Below, one piece after another: positions 1 through 9,242 of a DNA stretch of 64,000 bases (within the stretch, counting starts at the first letter, position 1; the number at the start of each line of letters is the position of its first letter). A model generated the notes under the pieces. The model saw only the letters and a program-made list of their open reading frames with translations, was not told where the DNA came from and made no database searches. Source of the DNA: Acidobacteriaceae bacterium (lineage in GTDB: Bacteria > Acidobacteriota > Terriglobia > Terriglobales > Acidobacteriaceae); assembly GCA_003139095.1 (NCBI GenBank), contig PLHW01000041.1:62261-126260 (forward strand), written 5' to 3'. Made by a program: the position numbers and the translations under genes.

Positions 1-31
1 CTTTTTGCCGGGGATTTGCCCGCGTTCCCCA

Positions 32-60
32 TTGACAAACGCTCGCCGCTAAAACATACT
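32..60 (+). promoter_or_regulatory. Sigma70-type promoter of the first gene
   Basis: TTGACA at 32-37 and CATACT at 55-60 are separated by 17 bp. Transcription would begin near 67. This argues for the ATG at 120 and against a TTG at 60, which would lie before the transcript start. Confidence 0.6.
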
Positions 61-119
61 TGCCAACCCAAAGCGCTTTCGGGGAATCCGTAAGCGTCCA
101 TCTTTTCGGGAGGTATTCC

Positions 120-809
120 ATGAAGTTATGTTTGCTTCCGCTTTTCGTGTGGCTCGCCGTGGTCGCGTTGCTGGTGTGCAGCCAACCAGCGATGGCGCAG
201 AGTCCTCACCACTTGCAGTTTCGGCTCATGCCCGGAAACGGGCATGTTGCCCTGAAGGGTGCCAAGGAGAAGAAGGCTCTTGAGCAGTTGATGTCAGGTT
301 TTGGCGTTCTGCCGCCCGTGGATGGTGGCGGCAACGACGAGTGGCCTTGCTTCCCCGGTTCCAGCAATCCCAATGCGCCCGACTGCGCCAGCATCGCAAC
401 CGGTGGACTGGTTGTAGGTCAGACCGCTTACACTCAATCGCTCTCCGCTTGCGACGGGAATTCCGGTTCCAGTCCGAATTGCGGTCAGGTATTCTGGTTC
501 TACGAAGACGATACCGGCGATACGACCGACGACCTCGTCGTTTCGATTGTGGTGAAGCAAGGAAAGAACTACATCCTGGATACGGGTCCTTTCAACTTCG
601 GTCCCAACCCCTTCGCCGCCGGTTCGGTGGTCGTTATTTATGACGACACCGCTTTCGGCACTCTGGGCCAAACCGGAGTCGGCAACGGATTCTGCGCCGG
701 TAGCACCGAAACCTGCGTGAACCCGGTGGCCGGTGTTGCTTCTGTGACGGTTACCACAACGGTCGGCACCTCCTCCATCAAAAGCTCTTTCAACATGTTC
801 CTCGAGTAG
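120..809 (+). CDS. Secreted protein of unknown function
   Basis: A 229-residue protein with a clear signal peptide: a positively charged start (MK), a hydrophobic core to about residue 22, and a likely cleavage after the AMA of PAMAQ. The start is set by GGGAGG at 108-113, six bases before the ATG, and by the promoter upstream. The mature part is rich in Gly, Asn and Thr and contains several Cys (pairs near WPCF, PDCA, SACDG and PNCG), which suggests disulfides outside the cytoplasm. No family was recognised. A perfect 14-bp hairpin follows the stop, so the gene looks monocistronic. Confidence 0.75.
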   Translation: MKLCLLPLFVWLAVVALLVCSQPAMAQSPHHLQFRLMPGNGHVALKGAKEKKALEQLMSGFGVLPPVDGGGNDEWPCFPGSSNPNAPDCASIATGGLVVGQTAYTQSLSACDGNSGSSPNCGQVFWFYEDDTGDTTDDLVVSIVVKQGKNYILDTGPFNFGPNPFAAGSVVVIYDDTAFGTLGQTGVGNGFCAGSTETCVNPVAGVASVTVTTTVGTSSIKSSFNMFLE

Positions 810-816
810 CAGGGTC

Positions 817-851
817 GTCCCACTCATCGCAGACCTCGCGATGAGTGGGAC
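817..851 (+). terminator. Hairpin after the secreted-protein gene
   Basis: Perfect 14-bp inverted repeat (GTCCCACTCATCGC and its complement) around a 7-nt loop, starting 7 bases after the stop. There is no long T-run, only CTTCTT, so it may be a terminator or an mRNA-stabilising hairpin. From 852 to 1236 I see no convincing gene. Confidence 0.5.
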
Positions 852-1236
852 CTTCTTGCCAAACTGGATCGGCGTGGCCGCTCTTCATCGCCCGCTCCCC
901 ATGCCCCTCTGACCTCGAACCTCCGCCCTCTTTCTGATTTTCCTGTGCGCTTCATGTGGAAAATTGCCCGCGCACGGGCATCACGAATGCTTTGCACATT
1001 TTCGAGCCGACCAAACCCGCGCCCAGGGCGCAATTGCACCTCACTGGCATACAGAGTTCGCCGCGCCCTGCTGCTTCCACTTCGATCCACGAATTCCACC
1101 GTTGCACCAATCATGTGGAATTGACCTCGCCTACTTCTGGGCGTACAGTCGCTCCACCTCAGCAACAATTTGGAACCTCAACCGGCTTCGAATACAGCAA
1201 GACTGCAATCGCAATCTTAGAAATGGTGTGAAAGTC

Positions 1237-1548
1237 ATGAGCAGCAAGACCAGTTGGAACGTCTACCGTACGCGCTTCCTGGTGCGCGCCCGGCAACTCA
1301 CCGAACCGCTCTCATTCACCGACCCGTTTGGCCGCGATCACTTCGGAAGGCCCGGCGATTACCTCATCGAAACTTCCGACGGCATTCGCCGCATCGCAAC
1401 CCGGGCTTTTTTCGAAGACATCTACGTGCCGCTGGCACCCGTGCAGTTCGTACAGCAGAACGCGAATAGCCAGGAACGCCGCGTTTCCGTTTCCGTGACC
1501 GCGCCCGCATCCCATCCCACCGGCGAGCGGCGTCAAGCCATCGCATGA
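1237..1548 (+). CDS. Small conserved-looking hypothetical protein
   Basis: A 103-residue protein beginning MSSKTSW. The central part (FGRPGDYLIETSDG, then a hydrophobic AFFEDIYVPL stretch) resembles small cytosolic acidobacterial proteins in which a PGDYL motif precedes an FF-x-Y segment. I know no function for them. There is no signal peptide or membrane helix. The frame is open upstream to 964, but the ATG at 1237 fits the charged N-terminus better than the low-complexity upstream sequence. The ribosome-binding site is weak (GTGAAAG). Confidence 0.5.
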   Translation: MSSKTSWNVYRTRFLVRARQLTEPLSFTDPFGRDHFGRPGDYLIETSDGIRRIATRAFFEDIYVPLAPVQFVQQNANSQERRVSVSVTAPASHPTGERRQAIA

Positions 1549-1760
1549 AGTTCCTTGCCAGAATTCGCAGGACAGAAGTTCGGGATTCCCCCCTGGGTTT
1601 GCCGAGCACGGAGTACAACCTTGGCGCTGCTTTGCGGAACTCGTTGTATTCAAAATGTGTTTCGAGCCGCCGGTCGCCAAGGCGCGATCCTCGACCGGCA
1701 GGCTGATTCTTATTTCGGTACCCTTAGCACACGCGGGCCACAATATATTGCGATTTTCCC

Positions 1761-1789
1761 TTGACAGACACTACCGGTGGTTGTACGTT
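1761..1789 (+). promoter_or_regulatory. Strong sigma70-like promoter in the gap before nrdJ
   Basis: TTGACA at 1761-1766, a 17-bp spacer, and TACGTT at 1784-1789 preceded by TTG. Transcription would start near 1796, about 730 nt before the nrdJ start codon, and would pass the TTCGAA cluster and the small frame at 2138. Either nrdJ has a very long leader or this promoter serves a short transcript. Confidence 0.5.
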
Positions 1790-1962
1790 AAGCATCCCAA
1801 GGGTAGTTTTCATCCGCCTCGACGCGAGGCTGGAACCCAGAACTTCGGAAGCGCTCCGAGTTGAGGTGACTTTGAGTCTGCTTCTTTTTACGGGAAGCCG
1901 TCCCCCGGCGAGTGGATGGTATTTTGCGGTGGCTCCCTCCCCCCGGGGAGTTCATCAACCAA

Positions 1963-1998
1963 GTTCGAACGTACCAGGTTCGAATGCTCACGTTCGAA
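1963..1998. promoter_or_regulatory. Three GTTCGAA boxes forming an inverted repeat
   Basis: GTTCGAA occurs at 1963-1969, 1978-1984 and 1992-1998 (spacing 15 and 14 bp). The outer copies form a perfect 9-bp inverted repeat (TTCGAACGT ... ACGTTCGAA) around 17 bp. The geometry is that of an operator or a hairpin. It lies about 170 bp after the promoter at 1761, so as RNA it would be in the leader. The rest of 1549-2137 shows nothing else I can name. Confidence 0.35.
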
Positions 1999-2137
1999 TG
2001 TTTAGGACCCAAGGGTTGTAAGGCCGTTTTATGTCATTGTTCGACGATGAGGCTGCTCACTCTGGGTGGCTTCATCTCGAAATGTCATTCGCTGTACGTT
2101 TCTGTTGCGCGATCTCTACTGTTTTGCAGGAGCCCCC

Positions 2138-2326
2138 ATGGAAACTCTAATTCAACTTGTCGCCGCCTCTTTTGCGCGGCACGGCATTGAGTGCCCGGAC
2201 AGCGCCCAGCACCCGGCGCGCATAAGTCCGAACTCGCCTGCCCCGTCGGTCGCGGTTTCGACCGATCTCGCCGCCCTCCCCGAACACGGGTTTCGTAAGA
2301 AATCGGAAGACGATCTCGCTCCGTAA
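2138..2326 (+). CDS. Possible small protein upstream of nrdJ
   Basis: A 62-codon frame starting METLIQLVAASFARHG, with GCAGGAG five bases before the ATG at 2138. The first 20 residues could form an amphipathic helix; the rest is Pro/Ser-rich and looks poorly structured. No family was recognised. It may be a leader peptide of the long nrdJ 5' region or a chance frame; the ribosome-binding site is the only real support. Confidence 0.25.
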   Translation: METLIQLVAASFARHGIECPDSAQHPARISPNSPAPSVAVSTDLAALPEHGFRKKSEDDLAP

Positions 2327-2528
2327 AGCGTCTGCGTCCTCGCCGGGAAACTGGGAGCGTCTTCGGGGGCAAGAATGCAGTTTGCATCTTGCTCGGGTGT
2401 GTCGAACGAGCGCGCCGTGGCGTAAGGACAACGGAGAATCACCCCGGCTCATAGGGGCCACGCAGCCGCCATTTCATGATCCATGCAACATCGATTTCAT
2501 TCCGCCATCATCTAATTAGGAGCACGAT

Positions 2529-5500
2529 ATGCCAGAAGTTCAGCAGAAAATGCAGCAAAAAGACGAAATCAAAACGCCGTCCGCGACCGCCAATAATAAG
2601 AAGAAGGCCCCCGGCCTCACCTTCCGCCGCCTCTTCACCAAGCCCGGCGTCAATCCCTACGACGACGTCGAATGGGAACTGCGCACCGCCGCCATCACCG
2701 ACTCGCAGGGAGGCATAATCTTCGAGCAGAAAAACGTCGAGGTCCCCAAAGACTGGTCCATGACCGCGACCAACATCGTCGCCAGCAAATACCTGCACGG
2801 TCGCATGGATACCGGCGAGCGCGAAACCGGCGTCCGCCAGCTCGTTTCCCGCGTCGCCGAAACCATTCGCGACTGGGGCATGAAGGACGGCTACTTCCGC
2901 ACTAGCGATGATGCCACCGCCTTCCACGACGAGCTCGTCCATCTCCTCATCCGCCAGTACGCCGCCTTCAACTCGCCCGTCTGGTTCAACGTCGGTTGCG
3001 ATCGCATCGAGCCCAACTCCGACGCGACCAACTGGCACTGGAACGCCGCCACCCAGCAAGTCGAATTCGGCGTCACCGGATACACCCGCCCGCAGTGCTC
3101 GGCCTGCTTCATCAACTCGGTCAAAGACTCGCTCGACTCCATCCTCACCTTGGCCAAGACCGAAGGCATGCTCTTTAAATGGGGCAGCGGCACCGGCACG
3201 AATCTCTCCCCGCTGCGCAGCTCCACCGAGACTCTCTCCGGCGGAGGCACCGCCAGCGGCCCGCTCAGCTTCATGAAAGGCTTTGACGCCTTTGCCGGCG
3301 TCATCAAGTCCGGAGGCAAGACCCGCCGCGCCGCCAAGATGGTCATCCTCAACATCGACCATCCCGATGTCGTCGACTTCATCGAGTGCAAGCAGAAAGA
3401 AGAAGCCAAGGCTCACGCCTTAGTCGCCCAGGGTTACGACGGCTCGCATCCCGACTCCGACGCCTACAGCTCCATCTTCTTCCAGAATGCCAATAACTCG
3501 GTGCGAGTAACCGACGACTTCATGGTCAGCGTTCTGCGCGACACGGAATTCTCCACGCGCTCCATCGTCGACGGCCGAGTCATCAACACTTATCCGGCGA
3601 AAGAGCTAATGGCTAAGATCTCCGAAGCCACCTGGCATTGCGGCGATCCCGGCATGCAGTACGACAGCACCATCAATCGCTGGCACACCAGCAAGAACAC
3701 GAGCCGCATCAACGCCTCCAACCCATGCTCCGAGTACATGTTCCTTGACGACTCCGCCTGCAACCTGGCAAGTCTGAACCTGCTGAAGTTCGCTCCCAAC
3801 GGCACGTTTGACGTGGAAGCCTATCGCCATGCCGTCGACGTCGTCATCACCGCGCAGGAAATTCTGGTCGATAACGCCGGCTATCCCACCGAGATGATCG
3901 GCCGCAACTCGCATGATTACCGCCCGCTCGGCCTCGGCTATGCCAACTTAGGCGCGCTGCTTATGGCCGCCGGCCTTCCGTATGACTCCGACGCCGGCCG
4001 CGACTATGCCGCCTGCGTCACCGCCATCATGTGCGGACAAGCCTATTTACAATCCAGCCGCATTGCCGAACTCTGCGAGCCCCTGGCTCCGGCAACCAGC
4101 ACGGTTCAAACCCGCCTCGGCGTCACCACTGCCGACGATATGCCCGGAGCAGCCTGCCCCGGGTACTATCTCAACCGCGAGCCCTTCTTAGACGTAATAA
4201 GAATGCACCGCGCCAGCGTTAACAACATTAATAAGTCGAATGTTCCGGCTTCCATCTACGAGGCCAGCAAGCAATGCTGGGACGAAGCTCTCTCCAGCGG
4301 CGAAAAGCACGGCTACCGCAACAGCCAGGTCACGGTGCTTGCTCCCACCGGCACCATCGGCTTCTTCATGGATTGCGACACCACCGGCATCGAGCCCGAC
4401 CTGGCTCTTATTAAGTACAAGAAGTTAGTCGGCGGCGGCATGATCAAAATCGTCAATAACACGGTCCCCAGCGCTCTCTTCAAGCTCGGCTACACGCACG
4501 AGCAGACCGACGCCATCGTCTCCTACGTCGACGCCACCGGAACCATCGAAGGCGCGCCGCACATCAAGGACGAGCATCTCGCCGTCTTCGATTGTTCCTT
4601 CAAGCCGGCCAAGGGCACGCGCTCCATTCACTACATGGGCCACTTAAAAATGATGGCTGCCGCCCAGCCTTTCATTTCCGGAGCCATTTCGAAAACCGTC
4701 AACCTCCCCAACGCCGCCACGGTCGAAGATATCTCCGAAGCCTACATCCAGGCCTGGAAGCTCGGCCTGAAGGCGGTTGCCGTCTATCGCGATGGCTGCA
4801 AGCAGTCGCAACCGCTCTCCGCCGCCGGCACCAAGACCGCGCAGAGTGGCCCCGGCGTCTCGCCTGCAAATGTGGCGACGGGTGGCTCGCCCGTCCCCGA
4901 CGACGACCTCAACGCTCCGCCCCGCGCCGTCCGTCACCGCCTGCAGGAAGAGCGCATGTCGGTCACGCATAAGTTCAACATCGGAGGCCATGAAGGTTAC
5001 ATCACCGTCGGCCTCTATCCCAACGGAGAGCCGGGCGAGTTATTCATCAAAATGGCCAAGGAAGGTTCCACCGTCTCCGGCCTCATGGACAGCTTCGCCC
5101 TCGCCGTCTCCATCGCTCTCCAGCACGGAGTTCCACTGAAGCTCTTCTGCGATAAATTCGCGCACACCCGTTTCGAGCCGGCTGGCTGGTCCAGCAATTC
5201 CGAAATCGGCTTTGCCAAGTCGATCATGGATTACATCTTCCGCTGGCTCCAACTGCGCTTCCTCACCGGACAGCAGCAGTTCCTCTTCGACAACCTGCGC
5301 CCGAAAAGCATGGGAGACGCGAGCCACGTCGGCCGCGCCCCAGTAGCCGAAGGAATAGAAGAGGACCTAAACGCCGACACAGGGTCTCGAACGACCAACG
5401 ACCAACGACTAACGACCGGAAAAATCCACGCAGCCGACGCACTGGCCGGAATGATCGACCTAGGCGACGCCCCCACCTGCCACGTCTGCGGCAGCATCAT

Positions 5501-5561
5501 GGTCCGCAACGGCAGTTGCTATAAATGCATGAGTTGCGGCAGTACGTCAGGATGCAGCTAA
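2529..5561 (+). CDS. nrdJ: Adenosylcobalamin-dependent ribonucleotide reductase (class II)
   Basis: A 1010-residue class II ribonucleoside-diphosphate reductase, which converts ribonucleotides to deoxyribonucleotides using a B12-generated thiyl radical. Diagnostic motifs are NPCSEYMFLDDSACNLASLN (Cys at about 400 and 411) and APTGTIGF with DCDTTGIEP. After the barrel comes a TSCPD-type domain (about 810-900), then a C-terminal Cys tail from residue 984 (CHVCG, CYKCMSCG) that would relay electrons or bind zinc. The ATG has TAGGAGC just upstream. The linker between the TSCPD domain and the Cys tail contains a 7-bp tandem repeat (5388-5419), read as a Thr/Asn/Arg-rich stretch. No cobalamin riboswitch or NrdR box was seen upstream. 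No nrdAB is present in the window. Confidence 0.95.
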   Translation: MPEVQQKMQQKDEIKTPSATANNKKKAPGLTFRRLFTKPGVNPYDDVEWELRTAAITDSQGGIIFEQKNVEVPKDWSMTATNIVASKYLHGRMDTGERETGVRQLVSRVAETIRDWGMKDGYFRTSDDATAFHDELVHLLIRQYAAFNSPVWFNVGCDRIEPNSDATNWHWNAATQQVEFGVTGYTRPQCSACFINSVKDSLDSILTLAKTEGMLFKWGSGTGTNLSPLRSSTETLSGGGTASGPLSFMKGFDAFAGVIKSGGKTRRAAKMVILNIDHPDVVDFIECKQKEEAKAHALVAQGYDGSHPDSDAYSSIFFQNANNSVRVTDDFMVSVLRDTEFSTRSIVDGRVINTYPAKELMAKISEATWHCGDPGMQYDSTINRWHTSKNTSRINASNPCSEYMFLDDSACNLASLNLLKFAPNGTFDVEAYRHAVDVVITAQEILVDNAGYPTEMIGRNSHDYRPLGLGYANLGALLMAAGLPYDSDAGRDYAACVTAIMCGQAYLQSSRIAELCEPLAPATSTVQTRLGVTTADDMPGAACPGYYLNREPFLDVIRMHRASVNNINKSNVPASIYEASKQCWDEALSSGEKHGYRNSQVTVLAPTGTIGFFMDCDTTGIEPDLALIKYKKLVGGGMIKIVNNTVPSALFKLGYTHEQTDAIVSYVDATGTIEGAPHIKDEHLAVFDCSFKPAKGTRSIHYMGHLKMMAAAQPFISGAISKTVNLPNAATVEDISEAYIQAWKLGLKAVAVYRDGCKQSQPLSAAGTKTAQSGPGVSPANVATGGSPVPDDDLNAPPRAVRHRLQEERMSVTHKFNIGGHEGYITVGLYPNGEPGELFIKMAKEGSTVSGLMDSFALAVSIALQHGVPLKLFCDKFAHTRFEPAGWSSNSEIGFAKSIMDYIFRWLQLRFLTGQQQFLFDNLRPKSMGDASHVGRAPVAEGIEEDLNADTGSRTTNDQRLTTGKIHAADALAGMIDLGDAPTCHVCGSIMVRNGSCYKCMSCGSTSGCS
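5388..5419. repeat. 7-bp tandem repeat inside nrdJ
   Basis: Four and a half units of the form C(G/C/T)AACGA (CGAACGA, CCAACGA, CCAACGA, CTAACGA, CCGG). This is the same unit type as the intergenic repeats at 20196-20230 and 57866-57910. It is translated as part of an RTTNDQRLTT linker, so the frame is maintained. Confidence 0.8.
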
Positions 5562-5573
5562 GAAGGTCGCGAT

Positions 5574-5599
5574 GGGACAGCCGGCCTCTAGGCTGTCCC
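5574..5599. terminator. Hairpin between convergent nrdJ and the rhomboid gene
   Basis: GGGACAGCC and GGCTGTCCC form a perfect 9-bp stem with an 8-nt loop. It sits in the 53-bp gap between two convergent stop codons, so it may end both transcripts. No T-run follows on either strand. Confidence 0.5.
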
Positions 5600-5614
5600 C
5601 TGCGCCTCGGCAGT

Positions 5615-7051
5615 CTATTTCTTCGCGTTCAGCTCCGCGGCTTTCGCTCGCGCCTCATCCGCCTCTTTCTTCATTCCCTTTGTGTCGTAAACGGCGGCAA
5701 GCAGCTTCTCGTTGTCCGCATCGTCCCAGGCCTGCCGCTGCTTTAACAATGCGGCGATGGCATCGTCGGCCTGATTCAGTCGTATCTCCAGTACGCCAAT
5801 GTGGTAGTACACACCGGGGTATACCGAATCGATTTCCGCCACCCTTTGGTATTCCGCCAACGCCTCGGCAGCGCGATGTTCGTAAGCGAAAGCCTCGGCC
5901 ATCCCGGCATGTCCGTCGGCGCTGTCAGGATTGATTTTGAGGAGTTGGGCAAAAACCGTCTCCGCTTTCTGCGGCTGCTTCTGTTCAAGATAGACGAGCC
6001 CAAGCTGACGATAGGCGCGCTCGTCGCGCGGAGTCAGGGCGATCACCTGCCTCAACTCCGCGGCCGCACCGTCGTAGTCGCCCTTCGCAATATAAGCGTC
6101 GGACAGCGCTTCGTGAGCTGGGACGAAGTTCGGGCGCTCCTTGATCGCGTTCTTGAATTCCCGAATTGCCGCATCCGGATCGCCCGCTTTCAGCCGGTAC
6201 ATTCCGCTTTGTCCATGCGCAAGGTACGCGTGCGCGTGCGCCAGCCACAGCCCCCCGCCCCCAACCACCACCACGCCAACCAGCAACACGCCAACCCTGC
6301 GCACGATGGCGTCATGCTGCGGCGCAACGCGCGCAATCAGCGCGCCCAGAAGAAGTCCCATGACCAGGCCGCCGATGTGCGCTGCATTATCGGTGCGCGC
6401 AATGATCGCGCCAAAAAACAAGTTGTACCCCACAAACATCACTACGCTGCGCAACATGCCCGTTACCGCGGCCCGCGGCAGCGAGAACTCCCCCAGATAA
6501 AACGAGGCGATCAGCGCGCCGGCGAGCCCGAAGATGGCGCCCGAAGCGCCCACGCTGAGCACAAGGGGATTCCATACGATGCTCGCAATGCTCGCCGACA
6601 GTCCGCAGAGCAGATAAACGACGGCGAACGTCCAGTGACCATACACCGATTCCGCGAGCCTGCCCAAATCCCAAAGGCACCACATATTGAACGCAATGTG
6701 CAGCAGGCCGCCGTGAATAAACAGGCAGGTCACCAGCCGCCACCATTGCCCACTCACGGTATAAGGCCCATAATTTGCACCCCAGCCCACCAGCGCTAGC
6801 CCGGCCGGATTGCTGAGCATCGATTCGCCCAGCGCAAGCACCATGGCGATGAATACCGCGACGTTGGCGCCAAAGATAACCTGCGTGACGACCATCGAGG
6901 TCGACTGTCGGCGCAGCCACGGCGCTGTCTCCACGCGCTGATATTGAATATCCTCGCCGCGTTGCGCCGCTTCGTGCTGCTGGCACCACTGGCAAGTCTT
7001 CTTCAAGCTGAACGGAGGCAATTGCCGCCCGCACTGTACGCACTGCGCCAT
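5615..7051 (-). CDS. Rhomboid-family intramembrane serine protease with TPR repeats
   Basis: A 478-residue membrane protease. It begins with a zinc-ribbon-like segment (CVQCG ... CQWC, residues 4-25), followed by about six or seven membrane helices. The rhomboid core is visible: the WWRLVTCLFIHGGLLHIAFN segment, the catalytic Ser in GASGAIFGLAGA, and the catalytic His in AHIGG. A cytoplasmic or periplasmic tail of about 180 residues carries TPR repeats (for example PDAAIREFKNAI, and YLEQKQPQKAETVF in a later one), probably for substrate or partner binding. The start is placed at 7051 (MAQCVQCG). The upstream frame to 7084 would overlap glnS, which begins at 7072 on the other strand. Confidence 0.9.
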   Translation of the reverse strand: MAQCVQCGRQLPPFSLKKTCQWCQQHEAAQRGEDIQYQRVETAPWLRRQSTSMVVTQVIFGANVAVFIAMVLALGESMLSNPAGLALVGWGANYGPYTVSGQWWRLVTCLFIHGGLLHIAFNMWCLWDLGRLAESVYGHWTFAVVYLLCGLSASIASIVWNPLVLSVGASGAIFGLAGALIASFYLGEFSLPRAAVTGMLRSVVMFVGYNLFFGAIIARTDNAAHIGGLVMGLLLGALIARVAPQHDAIVRRVGVLLVGVVVVGGGGLWLAHAHAYLAHGQSGMYRLKAGDPDAAIREFKNAIKERPNFVPAHEALSDAYIAKGDYDGAAAELRQVIALTPRDERAYRQLGLVYLEQKQPQKAETVFAQLLKINPDSADGHAGMAEAFAYEHRAAEALAEYQRVAEIDSVYPGVYYHIGVLEIRLNQADDAIAALLKQRQAWDDADNEKLLAAVYDTKGMKKEADEARAKAAELNAKK

Positions 7052-7071
7052 GCATATAGAATAGCAAGAGC

Positions 7072-8814
7072 ATGAGCGCCGCAAATTTATCGAGTCCTCC
7101 GTCGGGCTCTTCGTCGACTAAGTCCGCTGCCAGCGCGGCCGCCGAGCCGCGTCCCTCCAACTTCATCCGCGATGCGATGATCGAGGATTTGAAAACCAAA
7201 AAATACGGCGACGCGGTCATCCAGACGCGCTTTCCGCCGGAGCCGAACGGCTATCTGCACATCGGCCACGCCAAAGCCATCTGCCTCGACTTCGGCCTCG
7301 CCGACGAATTCGGCGGCAAGACCAATCTCCGCTTCGACGACACCAATCCCGAAAAAGAAGAGCAGGAGTACGTCGACTCCATCATGAAAGACGTGCACTG
7401 GCTCGGCTTCGAGTGGGACGATCTCTGCTACGCCTCCGACTACTTTGGCCAACTCTACGAATGGGCGGTCAAGCTGATCAAAGACGGCAAAGCCTACGTC
7501 GACGATCTGAGCGCCGAAGAGATTCGCCAGCATCGCGGCACGCTCACCGAGCCCGGCAAACAGAGTCCTTACCGTAGTCGCACGCCGGAAGAAAATCTCG
7601 ATCTCTTCGAGCGCATGCGAAAGGGCGAGTTTCCCGACGGCACCCGCGTTCTGCGTGCCAAGATTGACATGGCGTCGCCCAATCTCAACATGCGCGATCC
7701 GGTCATGTACCGCATCCTGCACGCCGACCATCACCGCACCGGCAGCAAGTGGTGCATCTACCCGATGTACGACTATGCGCATGGGCAATCGGATTCGATC
7801 GAGCGCGTGACCCACTCCATGTGCACGCTGGAATTCGAGGACCATCGCCCGCTCTACAACTGGTTCGTTCAAAACCTGGGCATTTTCCCGTCGCAGCAAT
7901 ACGAATTTGACCGTCTCAGCCTGACCTATACGCTGCTCAGCAAGCGCCGCCTGCTCAAGTTGGTGCAGGAGAACCTGGTGCGTGGCTGGGACGATCCGCG
8001 CATGCCCACGCTCTCCGGGATTCGCCGGCGCGGATACACCGCCGAAGCGGTACGCAATTTCTGCGCGGCGATCGGAGTTTCAAAAACCAACGGCACGCTG
8101 GAACTGGCGATGCTCGAGCACTTTGTGCGCGAGGATTTGAACAAGCGCGCGCCCCGCGTGATGGCCGTGCTCCGGCCGCTGAAGGTTGTGATCGATAACT
8201 ATCCCGACGGGCAAGTCGAAGAACTCGATGCGGTGAATAATCCGGAAGATGAAACCGCGGGGACGCGCAAGGTTCCGTTCTCCAAAGTGCTCTACATTGA
8301 GCAGGACGATTTTCGCGAAGAGCCGCCGAAAAAGTATTACCGGCTTTCGCCCGGTGTGGAAGTTCGTCTGCGTTACGCGTATTTCATTACCGCGAAAAGT
8401 GTAGTCAAGAACGAGCAGGGAGAAATCGTCGAAGTTCACTGTACCTACGACCCGGCGACGCGAGGCGGCAACGCTCCCGATGCCCGCAAAGTGAAATCGA
8501 CCATCCACTGGGTCTCAGCCGAGCACGCGCTCGACGCCGAGGTTCGGCTCTACGACAAGCTTTTTGCCAAGCCCGATCCGAATGACGTTGAGGAAGGACA
8601 GGAGTTCACTGCGAATCTCGATCCGAACTCGCTGGAAACGATTGCGCACGCGAAGCTGGAGCCGTCGCTGGCCGATGCGCCCGTAGAAAGCCGCTACCAG
8701 TTCGAACGGCTGGGATATTTCTGCGTCGATCCGGATTCCAAGCCCGGCAAACCGGTATTCAACCGCACCGTGGCCCTGAAGGATGCGTGGGCAAAGATTG
8801 AGAAACGCGGCTAA
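7072..8814 (+). CDS. glnS: Glutaminyl-tRNA synthetase
   Basis: A 580-residue class I aminoacyl-tRNA synthetase that charges tRNA-Gln. The HIGH signature lies at residues 63-66 inside [15 protein letters not shown], and the KMSKS-like loop is LLSKRRL. Length and the C-terminal beta-barrel anticodon-binding region match bacterial GlnRS. The first 30 residues are a Ser/Ala-rich extension; a Met at about residue 36 could also start the core. It is divergent from the rhomboid gene, with about 20 bp between the start codons, so both promoters must overlap the coding ends. Confidence 0.95.
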   Translation: MSAANLSSPPSGSSSTKSAASAAAEPRPSNFIRDAMIEDLKTKKYGDAVIQTRFPPEPNGYLHIGHAKAICLDFGLADEFGGKTNLRFDDTNPEKEEQEYVDSIMKDVHWLGFEWDDLCYASDYFGQLYEWAVKLIKDGKAYVDDLSAEEIRQHRGTLTEPGKQSPYRSRTPEENLDLFERMRKGEFPDGTRVLRAKIDMASPNLNMRDPVMYRILHADHHRTGSKWCIYPMYDYAHGQSDSIERVTHSMCTLEFEDHRPLYNWFVQNLGIFPSQQYEFDRLSLTYTLLSKRRLLKLVQENLVRGWDDPRMPTLSGIRRRGYTAEAVRNFCAAIGVSKTNGTLELAMLEHFVREDLNKRAPRVMAVLRPLKVVIDNYPDGQVEELDAVNNPEDETAGTRKVPFSKVLYIEQDDFREEPPKKYYRLSPGVEVRLRYAYFITAKSVVKNEQGEIVEVHCTYDPATRGGNAPDARKVKSTIHWVSAEHALDAEVRLYDKLFAKPDPNDVEEGQEFTANLDPNSLETIAHAKLEPSLADAPVESRYQFERLGYFCVDPDSKPGKPVFNRTVALKDAWAKIEKRG

Positions 8815-8830
8815 GTAGCTGAACGCAAAA

Positions 8831-8914
8831 GTTTCAGGGTTTCAAAGTTTCAGAAACACCAAGACCGGTGCCGCCGGAACCTCGAAACCCTGAAACCTTG
8901 AAACCTTTGAGACC
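8831..8914. repeat. 8-bp tandem repeat with opposed arms
   Basis: Left arm: three 8-bp units of the GTTTCA(A/G)(A/G) type at 8831-8854. Right arm: four complementary units (CGAAACCC, TGAAACCT, TGAAACCT, TTGAGACC) at 8883-8914. The arms can pair to form a long imperfect hairpin between convergent glnS and the cytochrome c gene. Confidence 0.75.
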
Positions 8915-8924
8915 TGTTGTCCCG

Positions 8925-9242
8925 CTACTTTTTCAGCGTGCGAATCCACTTCACCAGCCCGTCGATCTGGTCTTTGGTCAGCTTGCCATCATAGGACGGC
9001 ATCTTCCCTTTGCCCTTGGTGATGATGTCCGTCAGTTCCGCGTCAGACTGCTTCTGCACGTCCGCCGAGCTGAAATCCCGGATCTTCATGTTCTTGCCCA
9101 TCACTGTGTCGCCCGCCCCGCTCGCGCCGTGGCACATCGCGCACTTCGCCTTGTAGTCGGCGCCCGCGTCGGCAAACGAGTACGTTGAAAAAACCAGCGC
9201 CACCATCACTACCGCCAGAGTCGCCCTCAAAATCATCTTCAT
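8925..9242 (-). CDS. Small periplasmic cytochrome c
   Basis: A 105-residue class I c-type cytochrome. A signal peptide (residues 1-24, ending SFA) is followed by one heme site, CAMCH, at residues 34-38, and a distal Met in KGKMPSYDGKL (about 81), as in c5/c6-like electron carriers. AAGGAG lies 9 bases before the ATG at 9242; the open frame continues upstream to 9614 but without signal-peptide character. It probably shuttles electrons to a terminal oxidase; no oxidase gene is adjacent. Confidence 0.9.
   Translation of the reverse strand: MKMILRATLAVVMVALVFSTYSFADAGADYKAKCAMCHGASGAGDTVMGKNMKIRDFSSADVQKQSDAELTDIITKGKGKMPSYDGKLTKDQIDGLVKWIRTLKK

Noticed and set aside
60-119. TTG at 60 as start of the first secreted protein
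   Set aside because: It lies before the predicted transcript start (about 67), and the ATG at 120 has a ribosome-binding site and begins the signal peptide.
1990-2528. Cobalamin riboswitch before nrdJ
   Set aside because: The conserved B12-box (GCCACTG-type) and the core helices could not be found on the plus strand.
2508-3416. A 302-codon minus-strand frame in nrdJ
   Set aside because: Fully inside nrdJ, with Gly/Asp/Val-rich composition typical of the antisense of GC-rich codons.
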